This document shows positions 50,130 to 59,935 of a DNA stretch of 64,000 nt, piece by piece; position 1 is the first letter of the stretch, and every line of letters starts with the position of its first letter. The notes beneath the pieces were generated by a model that ran no database searches, was not told the origin of the DNA, and worked only from the letters and a program-made list of their open reading frames with translations. A program made the position numbers and the translations under genes. The DNA comes from Bacteroidales bacterium (GTDB lineage: Bacteria > Bacteroidota > Bacteroidia > Bacteroidales > P3), in assembly GCA_017522065.1 (NCBI GenBank), contig JAFXAD010000033.1:19983-83982 (forward strand), in the 5' to 3' direction.

Positions 50130-51983
50130 GTGAGCCGAAACCAATTCCAAGAACGTAGCATGGTGATTCGCATCATCATTGTCGCAGTGGCAATTATTTT
50201 TGTCATTCGACTGGCCTTCTTGCAACTGTTCGACAACACCTACCGCAAACTCGCCGACCAACAGGCTCTGCGCACCGTCACTCAATTCCCCGCACGCGGA
50301 CTCATCTACGACCGCAACGGCAAACTGCTCGTCTACAACGAGGCCGTCTACGACCTCATGGTCATCCCCAAAATGACCAAGCACCTCGACACCAACCTCT
50401 TCTGCAAGACTTTGGGCATATCGCTCGACGACTTCAACGCTCGCATGGAAAAAGCCTGCAAATATTCCTCCTACTCACCCTCCATCTTCATGAAGCAGGT
50501 CTCCAAAGAGGAATACGGTGCCTGGCAAAGCCACCTCTACAAATTCCACGGATTCTATGTGCAGAAACGAACACTGCGTATCTACGACCGGCCTATCGCA
50601 GCCCACGTGCTGGGCTACGTCGGCGAGGTCGACCAGGCCGACATCGACAACGACCGCTACTACCACCAGGGCGACTACATCGGCAAGAGCGGTCTCGAGA
50701 AAAGCTACGAAACCGTACTGCGTGGCATTAAAGGCAAAAAGGTTATGCACGTCGACGTCCACAACCGCGAAATCGGACCCTACAAAAACGGCTCCATGGA
50801 CACCATGGCCGTCGAAGGGGGCAACCTCTACACCACCATCGATGCCGACCTACAGGAGTATGCCGAAGAACTCATGGCCAACAAACGCGGATGCATTGTG
50901 GCCATCGAACCCTCCACTGGCGAGGTGCTCACTCTCGCTTCGGCACCAACCTACGACCCCAACCTGCTCGTCGGACGAATCCGCGGCGAGAACTACATGA
51001 TGCTGCAACGCGACATCAGCAAGCCGCTCTTCAACCGCGCTCTGCAAGCCCAATACCCGCCGGGATCTATCTTCAAGGTGGCTCAGGCCATGACTGCTCT
51101 CGACCTTGGCGTCATCACACCCTCCACAGGATTCCCCTGCGACAAGTCGCTCGTCGGTTGCCACAACCACCCGTCGGCACGCAACGTCCAAGAGGCCATC
51201 AAGATGTCCTGCAACCCCTACTTCTATTTCACCTACCGACGCATAATCCAGCAAAACAAGTACAAAAACATCTACCGCGACAGCCCCTATGGACTCACCG
51301 TCTGGCACGACTACATGCAGCGCTTCGGGTTCGGAACCCGACTCCCTATCGACCTCCCGAACGTCAAAAGCGGCAACATCCCGGACACCAACTACTACAA
51401 CCGCTGGTACGGTGCCGGCAAATGGGCCTTCTCGACCATATACTCGAACAGCATCGGACAGGGCGAGGTGGAAGTGGTACCGCTGCAGATGGCCAACCTG
51501 GCATGCATTGTAGCCAACAGAGGATACTACATCACCCCCCATCTGGTCCGCTTCTACGGGCCTGACTCGACACGCAACGACGAGTTCTACACCCGACACG
51601 AAACGGGCATCCCTGCCAAGTATTTCGAAATCGCTGCCAACGGCATGTACGACGTGGTTCACACCGCCGGCGGAACAGCGCGCCGCGCCAACATCCCCGA
51701 CATCGACGTATGCGGCAAGACAGGAACGGCACAGAATATCGGATACGACCACTCGGTTTTCATCTCCTTCGCTCCGAAAGACAATCCCAAAATCGCTGTC
51801 GCTGTATATGTCGAGAACGCACCCGGAGGCGGAGGCTACTGGGCAGCTCCCATTGCCAGCCTCATCATCGAGAAATACATCCGCGGACATGTCACTCGCA
51901 CCGACCTCGAAAAATACTACCACGATGCAGCCCCGTGCCAGAAACTGCCCCTCACACGCATCTCTAAAAAGAAAAAGAAATAA
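50130..51983 (+). CDS. mrdA: Penicillin-binding protein 2
   Basis: A 617-residue class B transpeptidase of the elongation complex. One membrane helix (MVIRIIIVAVAIIFVIRLAF), dimerisation domain (PARGLIYDRNGKLLVYNEA), then the transpeptidase domain with Ser313 in PGSIFKVAQ (SxxK), SCN in KMSCNPYFY and CGKTGTAQN (KTG). The GTG at 50130 gives a short basic cytoplasmic start (MSRNQFQERS); the frame is open further upstream, but that part overlaps the previous gene and the promoter. rodA overlaps the stop by 1 bp (TAATG). No mreBCD genes are next to it. Confidence 0.93.
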   Translation: MSRNQFQERSMVIRIIIVAVAIIFVIRLAFLQLFDNTYRKLADQQALRTVTQFPARGLIYDRNGKLLVYNEAVYDLMVIPKMTKHLDTNLFCKTLGISLDDFNARMEKACKYSSYSPSIFMKQVSKEEYGAWQSHLYKFHGFYVQKRTLRIYDRPIAAHVLGYVGEVDQADIDNDRYYHQGDYIGKSGLEKSYETVLRGIKGKKVMHVDVHNREIGPYKNGSMDTMAVEGGNLYTTIDADLQEYAEELMANKRGCIVAIEPSTGEVLTLASAPTYDPNLLVGRIRGENYMMLQRDISKPLFNRALQAQYPPGSIFKVAQAMTALDLGVITPSTGFPCDKSLVGCHNHPSARNVQEAIKMSCNPYFYFTYRRIIQQNKYKNIYRDSPYGLTVWHDYMQRFGFGTRLPIDLPNVKSGNIPDTNYYNRWYGAGKWAFSTIYSNSIGQGEVEVVPLQMANLACIVANRGYYITPHLVRFYGPDSTRNDEFYTRHETGIPAKYFEIAANGMYDVVHTAGGTARRANIPDIDVCGKTGTAQNIGYDHSVFISFAPKDNPKIAVAVYVENAPGGGGYWAAPIASLIIEKYIRGHVTRTDLEKYYHDAAPCQKLPLTRISKKKKK

Positions 51984-53230
51984 TGGAAAACAAGATAGAT
52001 TGGATATCGCTTCTGCTCTACGCGCTGATTCTTGTCTTCGGCTGGCTTAACATCTACGCCGCTTGCTACGACGAAAGCCATGCCGCCGTCTTCGACTTTT
52101 CCACCAAACACGGCAAACAGATCATCTGGATTGGCATCTCGCTCCTCTTCGCCCTCGGCATTACACTCATATCGCCAAAGGTCTTCTCGCAAGGCGCCTA
52201 TCTCATCTACTTCGCCATGCTGGGCTTGCTCGTGGTGACGCTGTTCGTGGCGAGTGTGACCAAGGGCGGACAATCCTGGATCGACTTCGGCTCCTTCAAA
52301 CTGCAGCCATCGGAATTCGCCAAATTCGCGACAGCCCTTGCCCTCGCGAAGTACATGAGTGCTCCCGACATCGACTACCGGCAGAACCGCACGAAGCTCC
52401 TCTCTTGGACCATCATCCTCATTCCCGCCGTCCTCATCCTGCTACAGCACGACACGGGGTCGGCTCTCGTTTTCGCCGGTTTCATCTTCCCTCTCTACAG
52501 GGAAGGGCTCTCGCCCAAAATCCTTGTCATCGGACTCGTGGCCATTGTGCTGTTCGTCGTCGCCCTGCTCGTCAACCGTTTTATCATCGTCGGCGCGCTT
52601 TTGCTCTGCGGCCTCTTCTACCTCTTCGTCTGGCTCAACAAGCGCACCCGCAAACACTACATCTGGGTGACTGTCGCTCTGCTCGCCTGCTCGCTCTACA
52701 CCTTCTCGGTCGACTTCGCCTTCCAGAACATTCTCCAACCCCACCAGCGCGACCGCATCTATGTGCTGCTCGGCAAAACCACCGACACCAAGGGTACGGG
52801 CTACAACGTCTACCAGTCGAAAATCGCCATCGGGTCGGGCAGCGTCTTCGGAAAGGGATTCCTCAACGGCACAATCACCAAGGCCGATTTTGTCCCGGAA
52901 CAGGAAACCGACTTCATCTTCTGCACCGTGGGCGAGGAATGGGGCTTCTTCGGCTCGGTAGCCGTGATTGCTCTCTACGTGATGTTGCTTTTGCGACTTG
53001 TGACCCTTGCCGAACGGCAGTATTCGCGCTTCTCGCGCTTCTACGGCTATTCTGTCGTCAGCATCCTTTTCATTCATGTCTTCATCAATGTCGGAATGGT
53101 ATTGGGGCTGCTACCCGTCATCGGAATCCCTCTGCCTTTCTTCAGCTACGGCGGGTCATCCCTGATGGCTTTCACCATACTGCTCTTCATCTTCCTACGA
53201 CAAGACCAAGAACGGACAAAACCAATTTAA
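51983..53230 (+). CDS. rodA: Rod-shape SEDS glycosyltransferase RodA
   Basis: A 415-residue protein with about ten membrane helices that polymerises peptidoglycan strands with PBP2. SEDS hallmarks: KGGQSWIDFGSFKLQPSEFA, LQHDTGSALVF, YNVYQSKIAIGSGSVFGKGF, VPEQETDFIFCTVGEEWGFF and LLPVIGIPLPFFSYGGSSLM. A middle segment (NRFIIVGALLLCGLFYLFVW with a KRTRKHY loop) is longer than in E. coli RodA. Translationally coupled to PBP2. Confidence 0.95.
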   Translation: MENKIDWISLLLYALILVFGWLNIYAACYDESHAAVFDFSTKHGKQIIWIGISLLFALGITLISPKVFSQGAYLIYFAMLGLLVVTLFVASVTKGGQSWIDFGSFKLQPSEFAKFATALALAKYMSAPDIDYRQNRTKLLSWTIILIPAVLILLQHDTGSALVFAGFIFPLYREGLSPKILVIGLVAIVLFVVALLVNRFIIVGALLLCGLFYLFVWLNKRTRKHYIWVTVALLACSLYTFSVDFAFQNILQPHQRDRIYVLLGKTTDTKGTGYNVYQSKIAIGSGSVFGKGFLNGTITKADFVPEQETDFIFCTVGEEWGFFGSVAVIALYVMLLLRLVTLAERQYSRFSRFYGYSVVSILFIHVFINVGMVLGLLPVIGIPLPFFSYGGSSLMAFTILLFIFLRQDQERTKPI

Positions 53231-53265
53231 CCCCTTAAACCTTAAAAACCCTTCAACCCCTCCTC

Positions 53266-54486
53266 ATGGCTAAAAAAAATAACGAAGAACACTGCTCATT
53301 TTGCGGACGCCCCGCACACGAATGCTCAATGCTGCTCACCGGTATTGATGGTTTTATATGCTCCGACTGTGTCAACCAGGCCAGCATTATACTCAAGCAG
53401 GAAAATATAATCCCCAACAAAAATAACTCCTACGAAAACAACAACAGCCCTATTCCCTCACCATCGGAAATCAAACAGCTGATTGACCAGTATGTCATCG
53501 GACAGGACGATGCCAAAAAGATTCTCTCCGTTGCCGTTTACAACCACTACAAACGTCTTCGCTACTATGACTCCCATCCTGCCGAAGACCAGGTCGAAAT
53601 CGAAAAATCGAACATCATCCTTGTCGGCGAGACGGGCACAGGCAAAACCCTCATGGCTCGCACCATCGCACGCCTGCTCGACGTACCCTTCTGCATCGCT
53701 GATGCCACCACGCTCACCGAAGCCGGATATGTGGGCGACGATGTCGAAAACGTGCTCGTCAGGCTGCTGCAGGCTGCCGACTACAACGTCGCCGCTGCAG
53801 AAAGGGGCATTGTCTTCATCGACGAAATAGACAAAATTGCACGTAAAAGCGACAATCCGTCGATAACGCGCGACGTCTCGGGCGAAGGTGTGCAGCAGGC
53901 TCTACTCAAACTGCTCGAAGGGGCTGTAGTCAACGTGCCGCCACAAGGCGGACGCAAACACCCTGAACAGCAAATGATTCAGGTCAACACTCGCAACATC
54001 CTCTTCATCTCTGGCGGTGCCTTCGACGGCATCGAACGCGATATCGCTCTGCGATTGAACTCGAACGTAATCGGCTTCAACGGCACCAAGTCGCGTCAGG
54101 AATTGGACCGCCACAATATGCTGCAGTACATACAGCCTATGGATCTCAAGAAGTTCGGACTGATACCCGAGCTCATAGGACGCTTCCCCGTCCTCACCCA
54201 CCTCGACCCGCTGGACCGCAACGCGCTTCTACGTATTCTTACCGAACCGAAAAACGCTCTCGTCAAACAATACCAGGAGCTCTTCAAGATGGACGATGTC
54301 ACGCTGAAATTCGACAAGGCTGCTCTCAACCTGATTGTCGATACCGCCATCGAATTCAAACTCGGCGCACGTGGACTGCGCTCGATTGTCGAAAAGGTGA
54401 TGACCGACCTCATGTTCGACCTCCCCTCACACCGCGGCGAAACCATCCACGTCACCCAACAACTCGTCAAATCCAAAATAGCATGA
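53266..54486 (+). CDS. clpX: ATP-dependent protease ATPase subunit ClpX
   Basis: A 406-residue AAA+ unfoldase that feeds ClpP. N-terminal zinc-binding domain with four cysteines (CSFCG and CSDC), then [20 protein letters not shown], Walker [13 protein letters not shown], the pore loop [12 protein letters not shown], Walker [13 protein letters not shown], sensor [14 protein letters not shown] and the C-terminal [26 protein letters not shown]. Normal length. No clpP is beside it, unlike in many bacteria. Confidence 0.97.
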   Translation: MAKKNNEEHCSFCGRPAHECSMLLTGIDGFICSDCVNQASIILKQENIIPNKNNSYENNNSPIPSPSEIKQLIDQYVIGQDDAKKILSVAVYNHYKRLRYYDSHPAEDQVEIEKSNIILVGETGTGKTLMARTIARLLDVPFCIADATTLTEAGYVGDDVENVLVRLLQAADYNVAAAERGIVFIDEIDKIARKSDNPSITRDVSGEGVQQALLKLLEGAVVNVPPQGGRKHPEQQMIQVNTRNILFISGGAFDGIERDIALRLNSNVIGFNGTKSRQELDRHNMLQYIQPMDLKKFGLIPELIGRFPVLTHLDPLDRNALLRILTEPKNALVKQYQELFKMDDVTLKFDKAALNLIVDTAIEFKLGARGLRSIVEKVMTDLMFDLPSHRGETIHVTQQLVKSKIA

Positions 54487-54537
54487 AGTAGGATGCGTGT
54501 GGTATCTAATCCCTAATCACTAAATTTTTAATTCGCA

Positions 54538-54963
54538 ATGCTTCTCCGCATATCAAAAATATTTGAATTCCAGATGGCCCACTCGCTATCGGGCTACGAT
54601 GGCAAATGCAGCAACATTCACGGCCACAACTACAGGTTTGTCGTCACCCTGCAAGGACAGCCTATCGACAATCTGAACAATGCGAAAAACGGAATGGTCA
54701 TCGATTTTGGCGACGTAAAACACATTGTACAGCAAAAGATTATCGACATCTTCGACCATGCGCTCGTTGTACCGCAACATTCGCCATTCGCCTCGATCGA
54801 AGGCACAAAGAAAGTCGTCACCGATTTCCAGCCGACAAGCGAGAACCTACTTATCCATTTTGCAAGCCTGCTGGAAGGTTGCTTTCCCGAAAGGATTGAA
54901 TTATACAGCCTGCAACTGTACGAAACCGACACCTCGTACGCCGAATTGATATGCACCCCCTAA
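54538..54963 (+). CDS. queD: 6-carboxytetrahydropterin synthase / 6-pyruvoyl-tetrahydropterin synthase family, QueD
   Basis: A 141-residue enzyme of the T-fold family. Zinc and catalytic motifs are FEFQMAHSLSGYDGKCSNIH with GHNY, VIDFGDVKHIVQQK, FDHALVVPQ and PTSENLLIHFAS, ending LQLYETDTSYAELI. QueD makes a queuosine precursor from dihydroneopterin triphosphate. queC and queE are not in the window. 51 bp after clpX. Confidence 0.92.
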   Translation: MLLRISKIFEFQMAHSLSGYDGKCSNIHGHNYRFVVTLQGQPIDNLNNAKNGMVIDFGDVKHIVQQKIIDIFDHALVVPQHSPFASIEGTKKVVTDFQPTSENLLIHFASLLEGCFPERIELYSLQLYETDTSYAELICTP

Positions 54964-54991
54964 GAGGGAAAACCTCAACCGTTATCCGTTC

Positions 54992-55399
54992 TCAATACAC
55001 CCACAGCACACCGCCACTGTACGATGTGCTGTATTGGTATAGAGGGCAGCTGGTGGAGCCCCCGTCCATAGGCATCCCGTCGGAGTTTGCGATAAAACAA
55101 GTCTTGCATTTGGGACACTCCAGGAGCGAGCTGCCCCAATCTTCGCTGACGACCACCGCCGTGGTGCTGTCGAGCGGACATGTGCGCTCGTAGGCTGCAA
55201 ACTGGTCCCACGACAGGCGCACTACGACCACTCCACGGTGTCCGCCAGTCAGGTACTCATACCCGCCGACATTATTCAGTCCTGAATAGTACGCCGAATT
55301 AGGATTTATCTCGAAATTGGTCATACCTATGGGAACTCCACAACGCTGCTCCCTGCCGCATGCGACAACAAGCAGCAAGGCTGCCGCCAGCAAAACCAT
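54992..55399 (-). CDS. Small lipoprotein resembling the Rieske-fold family of Bacteroidetes
   Basis: A 135-residue lipoprotein (ALLLVVAC lipobox). The mature part has INPNSAYYSGLNNVGGYEYL, VVRLSWDQFAAYERTCPLDS, LLECPKCKTCFIANSDGMPM and LYQYSTSYSGGVLWVY. This matches small Bacteroidetes proteins with a Rieske-like fold. The CxH/CxxH cluster ligands are not complete: cysteines are present but the histidines are missing, so a [2Fe-2S] centre is unlikely. ATG 55399 is chosen for the signal sequence; the frame extends much further upstream. Confidence 0.7.
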   Translation of the reverse strand: MVLLAAALLLVVACGREQRCGVPIGMTNFEINPNSAYYSGLNNVGGYEYLTGGHRGVVVVRLSWDQFAAYERTCPLDSTTAVVVSEDWGSSLLECPKCKTCFIANSDGMPMDGGSTSCPLYQYSTSYSGGVLWVY

Positions 55400-55543
55400 T
55401 GCTGATGGCAACCCTGCAGAACTCGTCGGGTTGGAGCATTTTCGATAAGCCAAGTGACCAACGGGAACTTGTTCACTTTGGCATGGCGAGAAAATGCGGT
55501 TGCGAAGAAACCAACCCTTATTGAATATTCGAATCACTACCGG

Positions 55544-56548
55544 TCAGTCTTTGACAGGAAAATCAGAATAAATGACCTTCATACTCACCGTTGCAACGGT
55601 ATTGAGACTGTTGCGATCCACAGCTTCGAGATTGTCGCCCACAGTATGCCAATGGTCATAAAAACTGCAGTCGGGACTGTTCTGCACCAGGTCGATGGTC
55701 GGTATACGCAGTATCTGATTGATATAGAGATGGTCGTCAAGAATAGCACTGCTTAGTTCATCGACAAAAACATTGCCCAAACCAAGTGCTGAGGCACAAC
55801 TCCACATTTTGTTCATTAATCCCTGCGCGAAACTCATCGATATCTCTTCCTTCGTGAAACGAGGATGACTGGTACCGACCATGTCGAAGAGAATGCCATA
55901 CTGTGCGGTGTAGAACATACGGTGAGGGTTCTGAGCCCAGTATTGCGACCCTTTGCACCACGTGTTGTCCTCGTAGCGGCCAGCCCATTCGGGTATTCCC
56001 TGATCCTCGATGTCGAAGAAGATAAAGTCGACTCCAACATCGGGACGCTTGGCCGTCATGACGCGTGCCATCTCCATGAGTACGGCAACACCGCTGGCTC
56101 CATCGTTGGCTCCGAGCAAAGGTTTACGCCAATTATTCGTGTCGATATCGTGGTCTGCCCACTGACGGGAATCCCAGTGTGCGGCAAGGAGTATGCGCTT
56201 GTCGCGCTGCGGGTCGAAAGAGGCAACGATGTTCTTTCCCGACACCTTCTGGCCGTCCCAAAGCGTGGTCGTGAAATTCTGCACCACCACCGTGTCGCAC
56301 CACCGCTGCATGTTCGACGCAATGTAAGCGGCACACTTGTCATGCCCCGCAGCACCTGGATGTCGGTAGCCGAAGGAGAGCTGCGATGCGACAAAGCCGT
56401 ACGCCGAGTCGGCATTGAACTCGGGTACGGCGACTTTATTATAGTCTACTGTGACAACAGGAACTGGCGTATTACCGCTCCGGCGCTCGCGATTGCAAGA
56501 CGCCAATACTGCAACAGCCAGCACCAAAATGATGCTTATTTTCTTCAC
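55544..56548 (-). CDS. M28-type glutaminyl-peptide cyclotransferase-like lipoprotein
   Basis: A 334-residue M28-fold protein with lipoprotein signal (ILVLAVAVLASC). Metal and active-site segments are LAAHWDSRQWADHD, LLGANDGASGVAVLMEMARV, VDFIFFDIEDQGIPEW, GSQYWAQNP, YGILFDMVG and CSFYDHWHTVGDN. The overall pattern is that of the M28-type glutaminyl cyclases described in Porphyromonas and relatives, which form N-terminal pyroglutamate on exported proteins; a plain aminopeptidase is the alternative. Start is GTG 56548, 3 bp after efp. It fits a periplasm where signal peptidase often leaves Gln at +1. Confidence 0.82.
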   Translation of the reverse strand: MKKISIILVLAVAVLASCNRERRSGNTPVPVVTVDYNKVAVPEFNADSAYGFVASQLSFGYRHPGAAGHDKCAAYIASNMQRWCDTVVVQNFTTTLWDGQKVSGKNIVASFDPQRDKRILLAAHWDSRQWADHDIDTNNWRKPLLGANDGASGVAVLMEMARVMTAKRPDVGVDFIFFDIEDQGIPEWAGRYEDNTWCKGSQYWAQNPHRMFYTAQYGILFDMVGTSHPRFTKEEISMSFAQGLMNKMWSCASALGLGNVFVDELSSAILDDHLYINQILRIPTIDLVQNSPDCSFYDHWHTVGDNLEAVDRNSLNTVATVSMKVIYSDFPVKD

Positions 56549-56551
56549 CTC

Positions 56552-57118
56552 TTAGTTCTTCAGACGTTCAGCATACTCGCATGTACGAGTGTCAACTTTG
56601 ATACGCTCGCCCTCTTTGATGAAGAGCGGAACACGGACCTGTACACCGGGTTCGACGGTGGCGTCTTTCATTGCATTTGTAGCTGTGTTGCCGGCGAAAC
56701 CAGGCTCGGTATAGGTGACCACGGTCTCGATGAAAGGCGGAAGCTCGCACAGAAGCGGAGTCTCGGTGTCGGCATGAACGGTGATTTCAACGTACTGTCC
56801 ATCCTTGAGGAACTGCGGTGCGTTGATGATTGACTCAGGAATATAGATCTGCTCGTAGGTCTCGGTGTGCATGAAAACGTGCATATCGCCCTCCTTGTAG
56901 AGGTAGGTGTAGGGACGTCTCTCGACGCGAACGATGTCGATCTTTGCACCCGAAGGGAAGGTATTCTCGAGAATACGGCCAGTCTTGACGTTACGCATTT
57001 TGGTACGTACGAAAGCGGCTCCCTTGCCAGGTTTCACATGCAAAAACTCCACAATAGTGTAGATGTCGTTGTTAAAATTGATACATAGTCCGTTTTTAAT
57101 GTCAGCAGTTGTTGCCAT
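56552..57118 (-). CDS. efp: Elongation factor P
   Basis: A 188-residue three-domain factor that rescues ribosomes stalled at proline stretches. The N-terminal KOW-like domain has the tip loop [16 protein letters not shown] with Lys32 at the position that is modified in many bacteria; the OB domains follow ([59 protein letters not shown]). Sits between a small membrane protein (21-bp gap) and the M28 enzyme (3-bp gap). Confidence 0.96.
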   Translation of the reverse strand: MATTADIKNGLCINFNNDIYTIVEFLHVKPGKGAAFVRTKMRNVKTGRILENTFPSGAKIDIVRVERRPYTYLYKEGDMHVFMHTETYEQIYIPESIINAPQFLKDGQYVEITVHADTETPLLCELPPFIETVVTYTEPGFAGNTATNAMKDATVEPGVQVRVPLFIKEGERIKVDTRTCEYAERLKN

Positions 57119-57139
57119 AAAGGTATTGATTTTTGATTA

Positions 57140-57397
57140 TTAATTGTTGTTGTTTTTCTTTTTTTCCACTTCCAAAAGGTTCGTCAGTCGCCTCAGGTCC
57201 ACCTTCAGTTCCTCGTTCTCCTCCTCATACATCTTGCAGCGCACACGACACATCATATTGCGGCAAAACAGCGCCAACAATATGCCCATCATAGTGATAG
57301 TCACCTCTTTGTGAGAAACGAAAAAATAAACCGTGGCAGCCACTATAAGAATATAGGAGGCCCACTCGTACAGTTTTACTTGTGTACTTTTTTCCAT
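57140..57397 (-). CDS. Small two-span membrane protein with coiled coil (85 aa)
   Basis: An 85-residue protein with two short hydrophobic segments (WASYILIVAATVYFFVS, ITMMGILLALFC) and a C-terminal charged coiled coil (YEEENEELKVDLRRLTNLLE). It is the first gene of the efp unit, with a TAATTTTG box 25 bp upstream. Function unknown. Confidence 0.75.
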   Translation of the reverse strand: MEKSTQVKLYEWASYILIVAATVYFFVSHKEVTITMMGILLALFCRNMMCRVRCKMYEEENEELKVDLRRLTNLLEVEKKKNNNN

Positions 57398-57421
57398 GTT
57401 TTTATTCTCTTTTTAAAAATG

Positions 57422-57429
57422 CAAAATTA
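57422..57429 (-). promoter_or_regulatory. -7 promoter box (TAATTTTG) of the efp unit
   Basis: On the minus strand TAATTTTG lies 25 bp upstream of the first ATG of the unit. CAAA words further up (TTTG on the minus strand) are at 16-bp spacing, shorter than usual. Confidence 0.5.
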
Positions 57430-57516
57430 CAAATATTTCCGCAAACAAAAGAAAAAAAAATCATTCAACAATCGTTCCGCCATTAAAACTTTTTCTCACA
57501 ATTATCATTTTTTTTG

Positions 57517-57524
57517 TAACTTTG
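57517..57524 (+). promoter_or_regulatory. -7 promoter box (TAACTTTG) for the small lipoprotein gene
   Basis: TAACTTTG lies 82 bp before the ATG at 57606, divergent from the efp-unit box about 90 bp away. Confidence 0.55.
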
Positions 57525-57605
57525 CGTTTTGGATACAAACCGCCTTTAAACACTATACATCGCTTTAACAATTGAAATTTAGACAAATATAAAAATCCTA
57601 TAACT

Positions 57606-57803
57606 ATGAAAAAACTTGTTCGAATATTTCTTACGGTCATAATGGTATTTGCAATGGTCGGTGTCTGCGGTGGCGTTACGTCATGCAAATCCTCTAACGA
57701 GACCATGTACAGCTCCAAAAAGAAGAACTCCAAGAAAATCAACCGCAATTATCGCGTGCGCGGCAACAACCAGCGCAACAGTTCTACCTATCATACCTAT
57801 TGA
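57606..57803 (+). CDS. Small lipoprotein (65 aa)
   Basis: A 65-residue lipoprotein: basic start, hydrophobic core and lipobox (VGVCGGVTSC), then a short, strongly basic S/N/K/R-rich mature chain (KKKNSKKINRNYRVRGNNQR). Own promoter box. Function unknown; a basic outer-membrane-attached peptide could bind peptidoglycan or LPS, but that is speculation. The next gene starts 5 bp later. Confidence 0.72.
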   Translation: MKKLVRIFLTVIMVFAMVGVCGGVTSCKSSNETMYSSKKKNSKKINRNYRVRGNNQRNSSTYHTY

Positions 57804-57808
57804 TTCCG

Positions 57809-58705
57809 ATGCGGCTCTTACTGACGCTACTGATTTTTTTTTCCTACATGACGGCTGTTGCCCAGCCGTCTTCTTTTTCAGTGTTCGTAACCAATCTGCC
57901 GACGAACAAGGCAAAGCTGCTGATATACGACTCCGAATCGACACCGCGCGAAATAGGTCCTAACTCTTCCAAGCAGCCCCTCCGTTTCGAGGGCACCGTA
58001 TCCAAACCAACCTACGCCGAATTGGTCACCGAAACGGCCGTCATGCCCTTCTTTCTCGAGAACAGCGAAATCAACGTCCGTTTCAACAGCCAAGAGCCCG
58101 AAAAATCGCCCATCGTAGGCTCACGGACTAACAGCCTCATGCGCTATCAAGTGGAACAGTGCATGAACGGCATCGAATGCATAACCCTCTTCGTAACAGA
58201 AAACCCCACCTCGCTCATAGCCCCCTACCTCATATATCGCTATATCGCCCCCGATGCCGACATCGAGACCCTGGCAAAACTCTACATTATGCTCGAAGGG
58301 GAGGCAACCTCGACATGGCACTACCGTAAACTCCACCAACGACTTCAGCTTGCCACCATATACGACATCGGGCGCCCATTCCCTAACTTCGACATACGCG
58401 GACCCGACAAGTCCGTGGTGCCCATCTACTCACTCCTTAGCGACACCACCGACAACATCATTCTCTTTGGTGCATCGTGGTGCACCCAATGCAACGACGC
58501 ACTCAAATTGCTCGAAAGCTTCAATACCGGGCTCAACATCATATACATAGACATCAACGTCTTCGGATGGGACGCACCCTTCATGCACATGCTTGCCGTC
58601 GACCACATACCTTACATCATTCTCGTCGACAGAGAACGCCGCATCTTGGCGCGCGACGCAAGGGCATGGGAAATCCCAAGACTTTTACAAGCAACAAAAA
58701 AATAG
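57809..58705 (+). CDS. Exported thioredoxin-fold protein with DUF4369-like N-terminus
   Basis: A 298-residue protein with signal peptide MRLLLTLLIFFSYMTAVA. The first half resembles the DUF4369-type beta domain often fused to thioredoxins (PLRFEGTVSKPTYAELVTET). The second half is a TlpA/thioredoxin-like domain with ATIYDIGRPFPNFDIRGPDK and the redox site FGASWCTQCNDALK (CxxC). A periplasmic thiol-disulfide role is likely. ATG 57809 is used rather than the TTG three codons upstream. manA follows after 3 bp. Confidence 0.82.
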   Translation: MRLLLTLLIFFSYMTAVAQPSSFSVFVTNLPTNKAKLLIYDSESTPREIGPNSSKQPLRFEGTVSKPTYAELVTETAVMPFFLENSEINVRFNSQEPEKSPIVGSRTNSLMRYQVEQCMNGIECITLFVTENPTSLIAPYLIYRYIAPDADIETLAKLYIMLEGEATSTWHYRKLHQRLQLATIYDIGRPFPNFDIRGPDKSVVPIYSLLSDTTDNIILFGASWCTQCNDALKLLESFNTGLNIIYIDINVFGWDAPFMHMLAVDHIPYIILVDRERRILARDARAWEIPRLLQATKK

Positions 58706-58708
58706 GCT

Positions 58709-59764
58709 ATGACTACTTCTCTCTACCCCATGAAATTCATGCCCCTCTTCAAAAACAAAATATGGGGCGGTAACAAAATAAAACAACTCGGTTTCGACTA
58801 CAGCCCTCTACCTAACTGCGGCGAACTGTGGGCTCTCTCGGCCGTCGAAGGCAACGAATCGGTCGTCAGCAACGGCTTCCTGAAAGGCAACACCCTCAAC
58901 GAGGTCCTCGAAATATACATGACCGACCTGCTCGGCGAAAAAAACTACCAGCACTTCGGCAACAACTTCCCGCTCCTTATCAAGATCATCGACGCCAACG
59001 ACAAGCTCTCCATCCAGGTCCACCCCGACGACGAACTTGCACACAAACGCGGGTTGGATAACGGCAAAACCGAAATGTGGTACATCATCGAAGCCGAGAA
59101 AAACGCCGAAATCGTCGACGGCTTCTGTCAGGAAGTGACACCCGACGAGTACCGCAGATTCCTCGACATGGGGCACCTCGAAGACATCCTCCACATCGAA
59201 CACCCGCAGAACGGCGATGTCTTCTTCATCCCAGCTGGACGCGTCCATGCGCTTGGCAGCGGACTCCTCCTCGCCGAAATACAGCAATCGTCCGACACGA
59301 CCTACCGCATCTACGACTACAACCGGCCCGATGCCGACGGAAAACTGCGCCAGCTACACACCAATGAGGCCCTCGACGCCATTGATTTCTCCGTCACCGA
59401 AGACGGACGGACACAATACCAGTACAGAAAAAACGAGACACTGCAACTCGCCCAATGCCCCTATTTCACGACTAACCGTATCGCTATCGACAAGCCCCTG
59501 CGCAAAAACTTCCACGCACTCGACTCGTTCGTCATCTATCTCTGCACCGATGGCATCGCCGCCGTAAAGGCTCTCGACACAATATGCCCTATCCATGCAG
59601 GCGAATGCGTCCTGGTCCCTGCTTTGGCCGACGAGGTGGAACTCTTCTCAGAGGGCGAATCCAATCTGCTCGAGGTCTATGTAGACCCCGAACAATGGAA
59701 AGACAACTCCGTCAACCACTCGAACGACTTCGACTGGCAGGCCAGTTTCGTAGTCAATCCGTAA
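58709..59764 (+). CDS. manA: Class I mannose-6-phosphate isomerase
   Basis: A 351-residue zinc enzyme interconverting mannose-6-phosphate and fructose-6-phosphate, feeding GDP-mannose and glycan synthesis. Zinc-ligand motifs are LSIQVHPDDELAHKR, KTEMWYIIEA and FFIPAGRVHALGSGLLLAEI, followed by QSSDTTYRIYDYNR. This is the short Bacillus/Bacteroides form (about 320-350 residues). Starts 3 bp after the thioredoxin-like gene. Confidence 0.93.
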   Translation: MTTSLYPMKFMPLFKNKIWGGNKIKQLGFDYSPLPNCGELWALSAVEGNESVVSNGFLKGNTLNEVLEIYMTDLLGEKNYQHFGNNFPLLIKIIDANDKLSIQVHPDDELAHKRGLDNGKTEMWYIIEAEKNAEIVDGFCQEVTPDEYRRFLDMGHLEDILHIEHPQNGDVFFIPAGRVHALGSGLLLAEIQQSSDTTYRIYDYNRPDADGKLRQLHTNEALDAIDFSVTEDGRTQYQYRKNETLQLAQCPYFTTNRIAIDKPLRKNFHALDSFVIYLCTDGIAAVKALDTICPIHAGECVLVPALADEVELFSEGESNLLEVYVDPEQWKDNSVNHSNDFDWQASFVVNP

Positions 59765-59899
59765 TATTCGATAGCTGGAATTTAGTAAGCAAGGATGCTT
59801 ATGGGCTTAAATAAATCTCTTTAACCTTTAAACTATAAACTTTAACCTTTAAACTTTACATTTTAACACAACCCGATTTCGACGTACACTTTTTAGTTC

Positions 59900-59907
59900 T
59901 ATATTTG
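59900..59907 (+). promoter_or_regulatory. -7 promoter box (TATATTTG)
   Basis: TATATTTG matches TAnnTTTG, with TTTC (near TTTG) about 20 bp upstream. It lies just before the structured region and 228 bp before the TolC-like gene. Confidence 0.55.
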
Positions 59908-59935
59908 CAACCGAATTGGTTATAACAATTTTTTG

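Noticed and set aside
50850-51923. 357-codon minus-strand frame
   Set aside because: Shadow of the PBP2 gene, which has all transpeptidase motifs on the plus strand.
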